Of a stretch of 64,000 bases of DNA, positions 16,958 to 25,219 are shown in pieces. The notes under the pieces are model-generated. The model did not search any database. It saw nothing but the letters and a program-made list of their open reading frames with translations, and was not told the DNA's origin. The stretch spans positions 1-64,000 of the forward strand of contig NZ_UAVD01000025.1 of NCBI RefSeq assembly GCF_900460065.1, written 5' to 3'. The stretch is from Streptomyces griseus (GTDB lineage Bacteria > Actinomycetota > Actinomycetes > Streptomycetales > Streptomycetaceae). The first letter of the stretch is position 1. Every line of letters begins with the position of its first letter. The translations under genes were made by a program, and so were the position numbers.

Positions 16958-19183
16958 TCACGCGAAGTCTTCTCCGGAGCCGCCCCGGAGCCGGAAATCC
17001 AGTGCCGTACAGCGCCTGCCTGCGGAAACCGTGCGGACCGCCTGACCGATCGCCTTACGGGACCCGACCAGCACCACCAGCTTCTTGGCCCGCGTCACGG
17101 CCGTGTAGAGCAGGTTGCGCTGGAGCATCATCCAGGCACTGGTGGTGACGGGGATGACGACGGCCGGATACTCGCTGCCCTGGGAGCGGTGGATGGTCAT
17201 GGCGTACGCGTGGGCCAGCTCGTCCAGTTCGTCGAAGTCGTACCCGATCTCCTCGTCCTCGTCGGTGTGGACGGTGAGCCGCTGTTCGTCGACGTCGAGG
17301 CCGGTGACGACGCCGACCGTGCCGTTGAAGACGCCGTTCTCGCCCTTGTCGTAGTTGTTGCGGATCTGGGTGACCTTGTCGCCGACCCGGAAGACCCGGC
17401 CGCCGAACCGCTTTTCGGGGAGATCGGGACGGCCCGGGGTGATGGCCTGCTGGAGCAGCCCGTTCAGATTCCCCGCGCCCGCCGGACCCCGGTGCATCGG
17501 GGCGAGAACCTGCACGTCACGGCGGGGATCGAGGCCGAACTTGGCCGGAATGCGACGGGCCGCCACATCGACGGCGAGCTTGCCCGCGTCCTCGGTCTCG
17601 TCCTCCACGAAGAGGAAGAAGTCGCTGAGCCCCTCGGTGAGCGGCGGCTGCCCGGCGTTGATCCGGTGGGCGTTGGTGACCACGCCGGACTGCTGGGCCT
17701 GGCGGAAGATCCGGGTGAGCCGGACGGCGGGGACCGGGCCGCCCTCCGCGAGCAGATCGCCCAGCACCTCCCCCGCGCCGACCGAGGGCAACTGGTCGAC
17801 GTCGCCCACGAGGAGGAGGTGGGCACCGGGTGCCACCGCCTTCACGAGCTTGTTGGCGAGCAGCAGGTCGAGCATCGACGCCTCGTCCACCACGACCAGA
17901 TCGGCGTCCAGCGGGCGGTCCCGGTCGTAGGCGGCGTCCCCGCCCGGCTTCAGCTCCAGGAGCCGGTGCACGGTGGACGCCTCGGCCCCGGTCAGCTCGG
18001 AGAGGCGTTTGGCGGCGCGCCCGGTGGGGGCGGCGAGCACCACCTTGGCCTTCTTCGCCCGGGCCAGTTCGACGATGGACCGTACGGTGAACGACTTGCC
18101 GCAGCCGGGGCCGCCGGTCAGGACGGCCACCTTCCGGCTGAGCGCGAGCCGTACGGCCTGCTCCTGTTCGGGCGCGAGGGTGGCTCCCGTACGGGTGGCG
18201 AGCCAGGCCAGGGCCTTGTCCCAGTCCACGTCCCGGAAGGCCGGCATGCGGTCCTCGCCGGTCTTCAGCAGGCGGCGCACCTGCCCGGCGAGGGACAGCT
18301 CGGCACGGTGGAAGGGGACGAGGTAGACGGCGGTGATCGGCTCGCCGCCGTCGGGGGACGGCACCTTCTCCCGTACGACGCCCTCCGGGTCGGCGGCCAG
18401 CTCGGCCAGGCACTCGATGACCAGCCCGGTGTCGACCTGGAGCAGCTTGACGCCGTCCGCGATGAGCCGCTCCTCGGGGAGGAAGCAGTGCCCCTGGTCG
18501 GAGGACTGGGACAGGGCGTACTGGAGGCCGGCCTTGACCCGCTCGGGGCTGTCGTGCGGGATGCCGACGGCCTGGGCGATCCGGTCGGCGGTGAGGAAGC
18601 CGATGCCCCAGACGTCGGCGGCCAGCCGGTAGGGCTGGTTCTTCACGACGGAGATCGAGGCGTCCTCGTACTTCTTGTAGATGCGGACGGCGATGGAGGT
18701 GGAGACCTCGACGCTCTGGAGGAAGACCATGACCTCCTTGATCGCCTTCTGCTCCTCCCAGGCGGTGGCGATCATCTTGGTGCGCTTGGGGCCGAGGCCG
18801 GGGACCTCGACGAGGCGCTTCGGCTCCCGCTCGATGATGTCGAGGGTGTCGACGCCGAAGTGGGTGGTGATCCGGTCGGCCATCACCGGCCCGATCCCCT
18901 TGATCAGCCCCGAGCCGAGATAGCGGCGGATGCCCTGGATGGTGGCGGGCAGCACGGTGGTGTAGTTCTCCACGGTGAACTGCTTGCCGTACTGCGCGTG
19001 CGAGCCCCAACGGCCCTCCATCCGCAGCGACTCGCCGACCTGCGCGCCGAGCAGAGCGCCGACCACGGTGAGGAGGTCGCCCGCTCCCCGCCCGGTGTCG
19101 ACGCGGGCGACCGTGTACCCGTTCTCCTCGTTGGCGTAGGTGATCCGCTCCAGGACACCTTCGAGGACGGCCATGTTGGACAT
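16958..19183 (-). CDS. recD2: RecD2-type SF1B DNA helicase
   Basis: A 741-residue ATP-dependent 5'-3' helicase of the RecD2 class, which works without RecBC. The N-terminal half has an OB-like segment and helix-hairpin-helix repeats (GSGLIKGIGPVMADRI, VPGLGPKRTKMI, DVWGIGFLTADRIAQ). The motor has Walker A LTGGPGCGKSFTVRSI near residue 358, Walker B DLVVVDEASMLD, the GDVDQLPSVG motif III, and motif VI YTAVTRAKKLVVLVG near the C-terminus. YAMTIHRSQGSEYPAV is motif V. Start ATG 19183. It probably helps DNA repair or replication-fork processing. It lies upstream of gltA on the same strand with a 214-bp gap. Confidence 0.94.
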   Translation of the reverse strand: MSNMAVLEGVLERITYANEENGYTVARVDTGRGAGDLLTVVGALLGAQVGESLRMEGRWGSHAQYGKQFTVENYTTVLPATIQGIRRYLGSGLIKGIGPVMADRITTHFGVDTLDIIEREPKRLVEVPGLGPKRTKMIATAWEEQKAIKEVMVFLQSVEVSTSIAVRIYKKYEDASISVVKNQPYRLAADVWGIGFLTADRIAQAVGIPHDSPERVKAGLQYALSQSSDQGHCFLPEERLIADGVKLLQVDTGLVIECLAELAADPEGVVREKVPSPDGGEPITAVYLVPFHRAELSLAGQVRRLLKTGEDRMPAFRDVDWDKALAWLATRTGATLAPEQEQAVRLALSRKVAVLTGGPGCGKSFTVRSIVELARAKKAKVVLAAPTGRAAKRLSELTGAEASTVHRLLELKPGGDAAYDRDRPLDADLVVVDEASMLDLLLANKLVKAVAPGAHLLLVGDVDQLPSVGAGEVLGDLLAEGGPVPAVRLTRIFRQAQQSGVVTNAHRINAGQPPLTEGLSDFFLFVEDETEDAGKLAVDVAARRIPAKFGLDPRRDVQVLAPMHRGPAGAGNLNGLLQQAITPGRPDLPEKRFGGRVFRVGDKVTQIRNNYDKGENGVFNGTVGVVTGLDVDEQRLTVHTDEDEEIGYDFDELDELAHAYAMTIHRSQGSEYPAVVIPVTTSAWMMLQRNLLYTAVTRAKKLVVLVGSRKAIGQAVRTVSAGRRCTALDFRLRGGSGEDFA

Positions 19184-19281
19184 GACCCGACGCTACCGGG
19201 TGCCGCTGACAGGGCGGTTCGCGGCCCGGGGCCCGTCACGGCGTGCGGAGGCGCGGAGGCCGTCGCGGGGCGCGGGGGCCG

Positions 19282-19884
19282 TCAGGGCGTGCGGGGGTCG
19301 TCCCGGGGCGCGGGGGCCGGTCCGCCGTCGCGGTACTCGTCGGCCAGCAGGGAGTCCATGGTCGAGCGCAGCCCGCCGAGGAACCGCTCGAACCGCTCGA
19401 TCTCCTGCGGGGAGTAGGCGGCCATCGCCGCGGCCATCCGCTCGGAGTACGGGCCGAAGAAGGCCATGGCCCGCGGCCGGATGTCGGGGCTGCTGCGCAG
19501 GGTCACCACCCGGCGGTCGGTGCTCTCGCGGGTGCGGACGATGTGTCCGGCCTGTTCGAGCCGCTTGAGCAGGATGGCGGTCGCGCCGGAGGAGAGCGAG
19601 ACGCGCTCGCTGAGCCGGGCCGGCGACAGGGGCGTGCCCTGGTCCTCCGCGTAGAGGATCTCCACCAGGGCGGCGGCGTCGGTGGAGTGCAGCCCGAGCC
19701 AGGCCGCGAAGCGGCGGGTGAACTCGGTGTAGTTGGCCCCGAAGGCGCGCAGGCCGTCCATCACCCGGTCGACCCGTGAGGCGTCGTGGCCGGTCGCCCC
19801 GTCACCGCCGGCGACGGCGTTCCCGCCCACCGGGCCGACCTCGTCCGCCCTGGCGTTCCCGTCGGCTCCGTGCCCGTTCGGCAT
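19282..19884 (-). CDS. MarR family transcriptional regulator
   Basis: A 200-residue regulator whose core (about residues 30-180) shows the MarR winged helix: HSTDAAALVEILYAEDQGTPLS, SPARLSERVSLSSGATAILLKRLEQAGHIVR, then ESTDRRVVTL as the beta wing. The N-terminus is low complexity, so the start is uncertain. ATG 19884 is preferred because third-position GC drops upstream of it; an ATG at 19977, next to an AAAGG site, and a TTG at 19962 are in-frame alternatives. It diverges from an MFS exporter gene and two MarR-like boxes lie between them, so it probably represses that exporter and itself. Confidence 0.87.
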   Translation of the reverse strand: MPNGHGADGNARADEVGPVGGNAVAGGDGATGHDASRVDRVMDGLRAFGANYTEFTRRFAAWLGLHSTDAAALVEILYAEDQGTPLSPARLSERVSLSSGATAILLKRLEQAGHIVRTRESTDRRVVTLRSSPDIRPRAMAFFGPYSERMAAAMAAYSPQEIERFERFLGGLRSTMDSLLADEYRDGGPAPAPRDDPRTP

Positions 19885-19981
19885 TGGCGCTGCCCCGCTC
19901 TCTTCCGGTTCCGGTTCCGTCGCGGGCCCTCCGGCCGCGTCTCCCACCGTCTGTTTTGACAACCTACCCCGCCACATTTAC

Positions 19982-20015
19982 CTTTGCGACAAAGCTATCT
20001 TCCTTTGCCGCAAAG
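19982..20015. promoter_or_regulatory. Twin MarR operator boxes
   Basis: CTTTGCGACAAAG (19982-19994) and CTTTGCCGCAAAG (20003-20015) are two copies of the palindrome CTTTG-N3-CAAAG, 21 bp apart centre to centre, which places both on the same face of the helix. They fill the divergent MarR/MFS intergenic region just upstream of the exporter start. Confidence 0.75.
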
Positions 20016-20038
20016 TGAATCCGGGGAGTCGAAGCACT

Positions 20039-21700
20039 GTGTCCGAACCAGCGGAAATCCCTCCCACAGCACGTCAGTGGCTCGGTCTCGTCGCCGTGGC
20101 GCTCGGCGTGGCCCTGATCGTCGTCGATCTGACGATCGTCAACGTGATCCTCGCGCCGATCATCGAGGACCTCTCCATCGGCTCCTCGGAGGCCCAGTGG
20201 ATCCAGGAGTCGTACGCGATCACGTTCGCGGCGCTCCTGCTGGTCACCGGGCGCCTCAGCGACCTGTACGGCGCACGCCGGATCTTTCTGCTGGGTCTCG
20301 CCGTCTTCGGCGTCACGAGCCTGCTGGCGGCGCTGGCCCCCGGCGGCGGTCCGCTGATCGTCGCCCGGTTCGTCCAGGGCGTCGGCGGAGCGATGATGCT
20401 GCCCACCTCGCTGGCCCTGCTGAACGCCACGTTCACGGGCCGGGCACGCGGTCAGGCGTTCGCCGTGTGGGGCTCGACCATCGGTGCGGCGGCGGCCGTG
20501 GGCCCGCTGCTGGGCGGTTGGCTCGCCGACATCTCCTGGCGCTGGGCCTTCGGCATCAACATCCCGCTGGTCGCCCTGATCGTCGTCGGGGTGCTCAGGT
20601 ATCTGGACGTGTCGCCCCGCACCCGGGGCCGTATCGACGGCGTCGGCGCGGTGCTGTCGGCGGTGGGCCTCGGCCTCCTCTCCTTCGTCCTGATCGAGGG
20701 GCGCACCCATGGCTGGCTGATGACGACCGAGCCCCTGGAGATCGGAGGCCTCTCCTGGTCCGGCGGGCTCTCGCCGGTCTTCGTCGCGCTGCTGCTGTCC
20801 GTGCCGGCGCTGGCGGTGTTCTGGCGCAGGCAGGCCGTGCTGAGCCGGGCGGGCGACGAGCCGCTGATGGACGTGGGGCTGCTCTCCATCCGCTCGTTCC
20901 GCAACGGCAACTTCGTCACGCTGATGGTCGGCCTCGGGGAGTTCGGCATCATCGCGGTGCTGCCGCTCTGGTTGCAGTTCGCCCTCGGCTACAGCGCGTT
21001 CGAGGCGGGACTCGCCCTCGTCGCGCTCGCCGCGGGCAGCTTCGCCGCCTCCGGGGCGAGCTTCCCGATGGCCGCGGCGGTCCCCGCGCTCGCCCAGGTC
21101 CGGATCGGCCTGGGCCTGGAGGCCGCCGGGCTGACGATGCTGGCCCTGATCGCGTCGACGGACAGCTCCTGGTGGCTGATCTCGATCGCGTTGTTCGTGT
21201 ACGGGATCGGCGTCGGCTTCGCCACGGCCCAGGTCACCAACATCGTCCTCGTGGACGTGCCGGAACGGAGCGGGGGCCAGGCCTCGGGCATCCAGAGCGC
21301 GGCCCGCGAGCTCGGGTCGGCCCTCGGCATCGCCCTCCTGACGACATTGTTCTTCAGCACCCTGGCCTCCGGCATGACCGACCGGCTGACCCGGGAGGGA
21401 GTCCCCGCGGACGAGGCGGAACGGCTCGGGGGCGTGGTGACGGACAGCGCGGGATCGGTGATCGGGAGTCTCGCGTCGGAGCCGCGCACGGCGTCGGCGG
21501 CGGAGGCGGCCCGCGAGGCGATGGCGGTCGGCGTGCAGGTCTCCGGGTACGTCTGCGCGGGGCTGCTGCTCCTGGCCCTGGCGGCCACCCTGTTCATGTC
21601 ACCGAGGGGGCCGAGGACACCGAAGACGCCGAAGACGCCGCAGAACCAGGGCCCTTCGGACCCGAAGGCACCGCACGGTCCGGTGCGGCGAACGGTGTGA
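20039..21700 (+). CDS. DHA2-family MFS drug exporter, 14 TM
   Basis: A 553-residue proton-coupled multidrug exporter of the EmrB/QacA group in the cytoplasmic membrane. It has about 14 hydrophobic helices, an early LIVVDLTIVNVILAPI (motif D1), motif A as GRLSDLYGARRIFLLG, and motif C as GSTIGAAAAVGPLLGGWLAD. The last 40 residues are a hydrophilic Pro/Lys/Thr-rich tail with a TPKTPKTP repeat. GTG 20039 is the start closest to the first helix and has GGGGAG upstream. It is probably under the control of the divergent MarR protein. Confidence 0.91.
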   Translation: MSEPAEIPPTARQWLGLVAVALGVALIVVDLTIVNVILAPIIEDLSIGSSEAQWIQESYAITFAALLLVTGRLSDLYGARRIFLLGLAVFGVTSLLAALAPGGGPLIVARFVQGVGGAMMLPTSLALLNATFTGRARGQAFAVWGSTIGAAAAVGPLLGGWLADISWRWAFGINIPLVALIVVGVLRYLDVSPRTRGRIDGVGAVLSAVGLGLLSFVLIEGRTHGWLMTTEPLEIGGLSWSGGLSPVFVALLLSVPALAVFWRRQAVLSRAGDEPLMDVGLLSIRSFRNGNFVTLMVGLGEFGIIAVLPLWLQFALGYSAFEAGLALVALAAGSFAASGASFPMAAAVPALAQVRIGLGLEAAGLTMLALIASTDSSWWLISIALFVYGIGVGFATAQVTNIVLVDVPERSGGQASGIQSAARELGSALGIALLTTLFFSTLASGMTDRLTREGVPADEAERLGGVVTDSAGSVIGSLASEPRTASAAEAAREAMAVGVQVSGYVCAGLLLLALAATLFMSPRGPRTPKTPKTPQNQGPSDPKAPHGPVRRTV

Positions 21701-21745
21701 ACAACCCGGTCGCCGACGGCGCTCTCCCGGCCGCATGATGACCCC

Positions 21746-22267
21746 ATGCCCCTGAACGACACCCTGGCCCGCGTGGACGCGGACCTCGCCGCCGGCCGGA
21801 TACCGGTGGCGAGGCAGCGTCTGCGCGGCCTGGTCTCCTCCTACCCGCACGAGCCGGAGCCCCGCCGTCGGCTGGCCGCCGTCCACCGCCTGTACGGCGA
21901 CCCGGCGGAGGCGGGCCGCTGGATGTATCTGGAGGAGGACCGCGTCCCGGAGGAGACGGCGGCCTTCGAGAAGCGGTACGCCACCCCGCTGCGCCGGATG
22001 ACCGCCGTCGCCTGGCGCGATCCGGAGTCTCCGGAGGAGGTTCCCGCCTTCGCCGCCCGGCAGTTGACGGCCCTGCGCACCGCGGCGTCGGACGAGGCCG
22101 GCTGCCCGCTGGACTGGGACGGCCTCCCGGCCGGGCGGCCAAAGCCCGGCCCCCGCGAGGACCTGCCCACGACCGTCGGGGAGCGCGCGGCGGCCGTGGG
22201 CTGCGCGGTCGCCGTGATCGCGTTCCTGGCGATCTGGGTGAACGGGCTGATCGACCTCTTCGACTGA
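21746..22267 (+). CDS. DUF6584-type protein with C-terminal membrane anchor
   Basis: A 173-residue protein of unknown function. Residues 1-60 form a helical, TPR-like region (LARVDADLAAGRIPVARQRL, YPHEPEPRRRLAAVHRLYGD) and include GRWMYLEED, the pattern I associate with the DUF6584 family. Near residues 150-168 VGCAVAVIAFLAIWVNGLI is a single membrane segment at the extreme C-terminus, giving a tail-anchored topology. It follows the MFS gene by 45 bp on the same strand and may be co-transcribed. No catalytic motif is visible. Confidence 0.75.
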   Translation: MPLNDTLARVDADLAAGRIPVARQRLRGLVSSYPHEPEPRRRLAAVHRLYGDPAEAGRWMYLEEDRVPEETAAFEKRYATPLRRMTAVAWRDPESPEEVPAFAARQLTALRTAASDEAGCPLDWDGLPAGRPKPGPREDLPTTVGERAAAVGCAVAVIAFLAIWVNGLIDLFD

Positions 22268-22442
22268 CCGGCGGCGAAGTCCCGTACGTACCGCCGCCGC
22301 TGTGCGGCTCGTTCGTCGCGGCGGCCGGTGGCCCGGCCCGGCCGACGGTCATCCCGGGCCCGGGCGGCGCTCCCTCCCGTGAGGGGGCCGGCCTTCCGGA
22401 CTCGGGCCCGTGGGGCGGGCCGTGCTCCGGGGGTGGGCCTGC

Positions 22443-23006
22443 TCAGCTCGGGTCCGTGCGCCGGCCCGCGTTGAAGCGCGCCTTCTTCTGGCGGTTGCCG
22501 CAGGTGTTCATGTCGCACCACTTGCGCGTACGGCTCTGGCTGGTGTCGAAGAAGGCAGCCCGGCAGGTCGGGGAAGCGCACAGGGCCAGTCTTCCGTCCC
22601 GGACGCCCGAGATCACGTCGACCGCGTCGGCGGCCACCACGCTCAGGGCGTCCTCCACGGAGGAGGAGGCGAGCCGCCACCGCCGCTCGCCCCCGGGGGT
22701 CAGGACCGCCGCCGCCCGCCCGGCGACGCTGTGGTCGCCGATGACCTGGACCGCGTCGGCGGGGAGGGGCTCGTGCAGCGCGGCGGCCGTCGCCGCGGCG
22801 TGGATCGACTCCCTCAGCTCCCGGGCCCGGTCGAGCTGGGCCGGGGTGCAGGAGTCCACGGCGAGTCCGTACTCCGCCAGCCAGTCGACGAGCCGTCGCG
22901 GAACGGGGATGCGCTCCACGGCGTCGCCGAAACGCTCCGACAGGGTCCCGGTGAAGCTCGTCGCCAGCACGTTGCCGAGACGGAAGTCAGGAAAGCCAGC
23001 ACGCAT
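22443..23006 (-). CDS. CGNR zinc-finger (ABATE-domain) transcriptional regulator
   Basis: A 187-residue protein. The N-terminal part (to about 130) fits the ABATE stress-regulator domain (RLGNVLATSFTGTL... LVDWLAEYGL). The C-terminal CGNR zinc finger is complete: LALCASPTCRAAFFDTSQ...RKWCDMNTCGNRQKKARF, with four zinc-ligand cysteines. Such proteins act as small-ligand-responsive regulators of neighbouring enzyme genes (family knowledge). It diverges from an epoxide hydrolase gene with a perfect palindrome between them, so regulation of that gene is likely. Confidence 0.88.
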   Translation of the reverse strand: MRAGFPDFRLGNVLATSFTGTLSERFGDAVERIPVPRRLVDWLAEYGLAVDSCTPAQLDRARELRESIHAAATAAALHEPLPADAVQVIGDHSVAGRAAAVLTPGGERRWRLASSSVEDALSVVAADAVDVISGVRDGRLALCASPTCRAAFFDTSQSRTRKWCDMNTCGNRQKKARFNAGRRTDPS

Positions 23007-23050
23007 GGAACCACCTTAGCCGGTTGCGACCCGCGCCGGATCACTGTTAG

Positions 23051-23067
23051 AACCGTCTTAGACGGTT
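23051..23067. promoter_or_regulatory. Palindrome between CGNR regulator and epoxide hydrolase
   Basis: AACCGTC (23051-23057), TTA, GACGGTT (23061-23067): a perfect 7-bp inverted repeat. A related half-site TTAGCCGGTT lies about 35 bp to the left, near the CGNR gene start. It is the likely binding site for the adjacent CGNR protein. Confidence 0.6.
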
Positions 23068-23159
23068 CACGATGGGCCGGGGTCGTCGCGGTGGCGGCGG
23101 GGCGGTACGGGCCCGCCCCGGCCGATCGACGCCGGTCCCCACCATGGCCAGGAGGCCCC

Positions 23160-24329
23160 ATGCCGCACCCGAACAGCGACGTCCACGCCTACGAGGCCCG
23201 CGCGACCGAAGCCGATCTCGATGATCTGAAGGCGCGACTGGCCGCGGCGCGACTGCCGGAGGCCGAGACCGTCCGGGGCGCCGAGCCCGGCCGCCGCTGG
23301 GACCAGGGCGTTCCGCTCGCCGACCTCGTCGACGTCGTGGAGCACTGGCGCACCGGGTACGACTGGCGGTCGTTCGAGCGGCGCCTCGACCGGATGGGCC
23401 AGTTCCGTACGGTCATCGACGGCCTGGGCATCCACTTCCTGCACCGGCGGTCCGCGCGCCCGGACGCCACCCCGCTGCTCCTGACGCACGGCTGGCCGGG
23501 CAGCGTCGTCGAATTCCTGCACGTCATGGACGAGTTGGCGGACCCGAAGGACGCGACCGCACCGGCGTTCCATGTCGTGGCCCCCTCGCTGCCGGGCTTC
23601 GGGTACAGCGACCGGCCGACCACCACCGGCTGGGGCACCGAGAGGATCGCGGCCGCGTGGGTGGAGCTGATGGGCCGGCTCGGCTACAGCGCGTTCCTGG
23701 CCCACGGCGGCGACTGGGGCGGCAACATCACCACGGTGCTGGGCGGGCGGTTCCCCGACCACGTGCTCGGCGTCCACTCCACCTTCGCGGAGGCCCCGCC
23801 CGGCCTGACCACGGACGGCCTGACGGAGACCGAGCGGAGGTGGACCGAGGAGACCCGCCATTTCTGGCGCCACCGCGCGGCCTACGCCAAGCAGCAGGCG
23901 ACCCGGCCGCAGACCGTCGGCTACGCACTCGTCGACTCGCCGGTCGGGCTGCTCGCCTGGATCCTCGACAAGTTCGCCGAGTGGTCGGACACCGCGGACA
24001 GCCCGTTCGAGACGATCGACCGGGACCGCGTCCTCGACAACGTCACCCTGTACTGGCTGACGCGGACGGGAGCCTCGGCGGCCCGCATCTACCACGAGAG
24101 CCACAACTCGCTGGACCCCGGGCTCCGGGTCGACGTCCCGTCGGCGATCACCATGTATCCGCGCGACATCGACAAGACGCCGCTCCCCTGGGCCCGGGAG
24201 CGGTACCGGAACATCGTGCGGTGGCGGTCGCCCGAGGCCGGAGGGCACTTCCCGTCGCTGGAGATGCCCGACTTCTTCGTCGCCGACCTGCGGGCGGGCC
24301 TGGCGGCGGTCCTGGCCGCCCGGCGGTGA
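23160..24329 (+). CDS. Epoxide hydrolase, alpha/beta-hydrolase fold
   Basis: A 389-residue enzyme of the microsomal-epoxide-hydrolase type. It has the N-terminal EHN domain (about residues 1-110, with WRTGYDWRSFERRLDRMGQF), the oxyanion motif HGWPGSVVEF, GFGYSDRP, and the nucleophile Asp185 in HGGDWGGNI. A catalytic His is likely in EAGGHFPSLEMP near the end. It opens epoxides to diols; the natural substrate is unknown. Start ATG 23160 is preceded by AGGAGG. The divergent CGNR gene and the palindrome suggest inducible expression. Confidence 0.92.
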   Translation: MPHPNSDVHAYEARATEADLDDLKARLAAARLPEAETVRGAEPGRRWDQGVPLADLVDVVEHWRTGYDWRSFERRLDRMGQFRTVIDGLGIHFLHRRSARPDATPLLLTHGWPGSVVEFLHVMDELADPKDATAPAFHVVAPSLPGFGYSDRPTTTGWGTERIAAAWVELMGRLGYSAFLAHGGDWGGNITTVLGGRFPDHVLGVHSTFAEAPPGLTTDGLTETERRWTEETRHFWRHRAAYAKQQATRPQTVGYALVDSPVGLLAWILDKFAEWSDTADSPFETIDRDRVLDNVTLYWLTRTGASAARIYHESHNSLDPGLRVDVPSAITMYPRDIDKTPLPWARERYRNIVRWRSPEAGGHFPSLEMPDFFVADLRAGLAAVLAARR

Positions 24330-24460
24330 GCGGCGCGCCGCTCACCGAGGGTCCACGCTCCGGGCACCGCCCGGTCCACGCCGGCTCCGGTGACCGACCG
24401 CGCGAGAGCCGGAGCCGGAACCGGTGACCGACCGGAGCGCGGGCCTCGGCCGAGCGCTCA

Positions 24461-24508
24461 GCCACTCAGCCACTCAGCCACTCAGTCACTCAGTCACTCA
24501 GTCACTCA
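24461..24508. repeat. Six 8-bp tandem repeats at the amidase stop codon
   Basis: Three copies of GCCACTCA (24461-24484) are followed by three of GTCACTCA (24485-24508). The last unit supplies the amidase stop codon on the minus strand. Because 8 is not a multiple of 3, the array places TGA stops in every minus-strand frame. It is a short simple-sequence repeat that could vary in copy number between strains. Confidence 0.85.
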
Positions 24509-25153
24509 GCCCATGCTCGCCGCGACCTCGCTGCGCAGTTGCGGCAGCTTGTCGTGGAGCACGCCCGGGCAGAGGGTGTCGCCGAAGTCCTTGTGCCCGT
24601 AGATGCGGCTCGGCGCGATGCCGTACTGCCGGCAGGTGTACGCGCAGAGCGCCACCAGGACCTCCCACTGGGCGCGCGGCGGCTGGGCGCCGTCGTGGTA
24701 CGCGCCTTCGTTGGCGATCCCGATGCCCGCTCCGTTCTGGCCGGAGGTGTGCGCGCCCAGGACGAAGTCCCTGCCGCTCCGCAGCGCGCCGAGGCTCTGG
24801 TGGCGGCCCTCGGTGATCCAGCCGCCCCGGCTGACGAGGAAGTGGTAGCCGGTGTCGGTCCAGCCGTTCTCGTCCATGTGCAGGTCCTGGACCCAGTGGG
24901 CGTGTGCGTGGGCCTGGGCGCGGGAGACGTCGGTGGTGTTGGCGCTGACCGTGTGGTGCACGACGATCATCGTCGGCCGCTTGCCCACCAGGTCGATCGG
25001 CCCCTGCGGCGGGCGGGCCTTCCACCGGGACGTGCTGTCGACGTCCGGTTCGACGACGTCGAGGGCATGGGCCGTGTTCGGCAGCGCGGCGGCGGCGAGA
25101 CCTCCGGCGCCGGCGAGGAGGACGTGGCGGCGGGACGGCCGGGGAAGGTGCAC
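24506..25153 (-). CDS. Exported N-acetylmuramoyl-L-alanine amidase (PGRP/amidase_2 fold)
   Basis: A 215-residue zinc amidase that cleaves the bond between muramic acid and the peptide stem. A Tat-type signal (RPSRRHVLLAGAGGLAAAALP) fills residues 5-25. Zinc ligands of the T7-lysozyme/PGRP family are visible: the first His in MIVVHHTVS, then a late His and Cys in IYGHKDFGDTLCPG. GWTDTGYHFLVSRGG and GAHTSGQNGAGIGI are the conserved central blocks. GTG 25153 has CAGGAG upstream. It sits next to a lysozyme gene on the same strand, suggesting a cell-wall turnover pair. Confidence 0.91.
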   Translation of the reverse strand: MHLPRPSRRHVLLAGAGGLAAAALPNTAHALDVVEPDVDSTSRWKARPPQGPIDLVGKRPTMIVVHHTVSANTTDVSRAQAHAHAHWVQDLHMDENGWTDTGYHFLVSRGGWITEGRHQSLGALRSGRDFVLGAHTSGQNGAGIGIANEGAYHDGAQPPRAQWEVLVALCAYTCRQYGIAPSRIYGHKDFGDTLCPGVLHDKLPQLRSEVAASMG

Positions 25154-25219
25154 GGCGGACTCCTGATCTGTGGTCGTTCCGGCGGCCGGGCCGACCCGGC
25201 CGCCGTGGGCGCGGGGCGG

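Noticed and set aside
24461-24508. Tandem repeats considered as a CRISPR fragment
   Set aside because: Units are 8 bp and directly adjacent with no spacers, and no cas gene is present.
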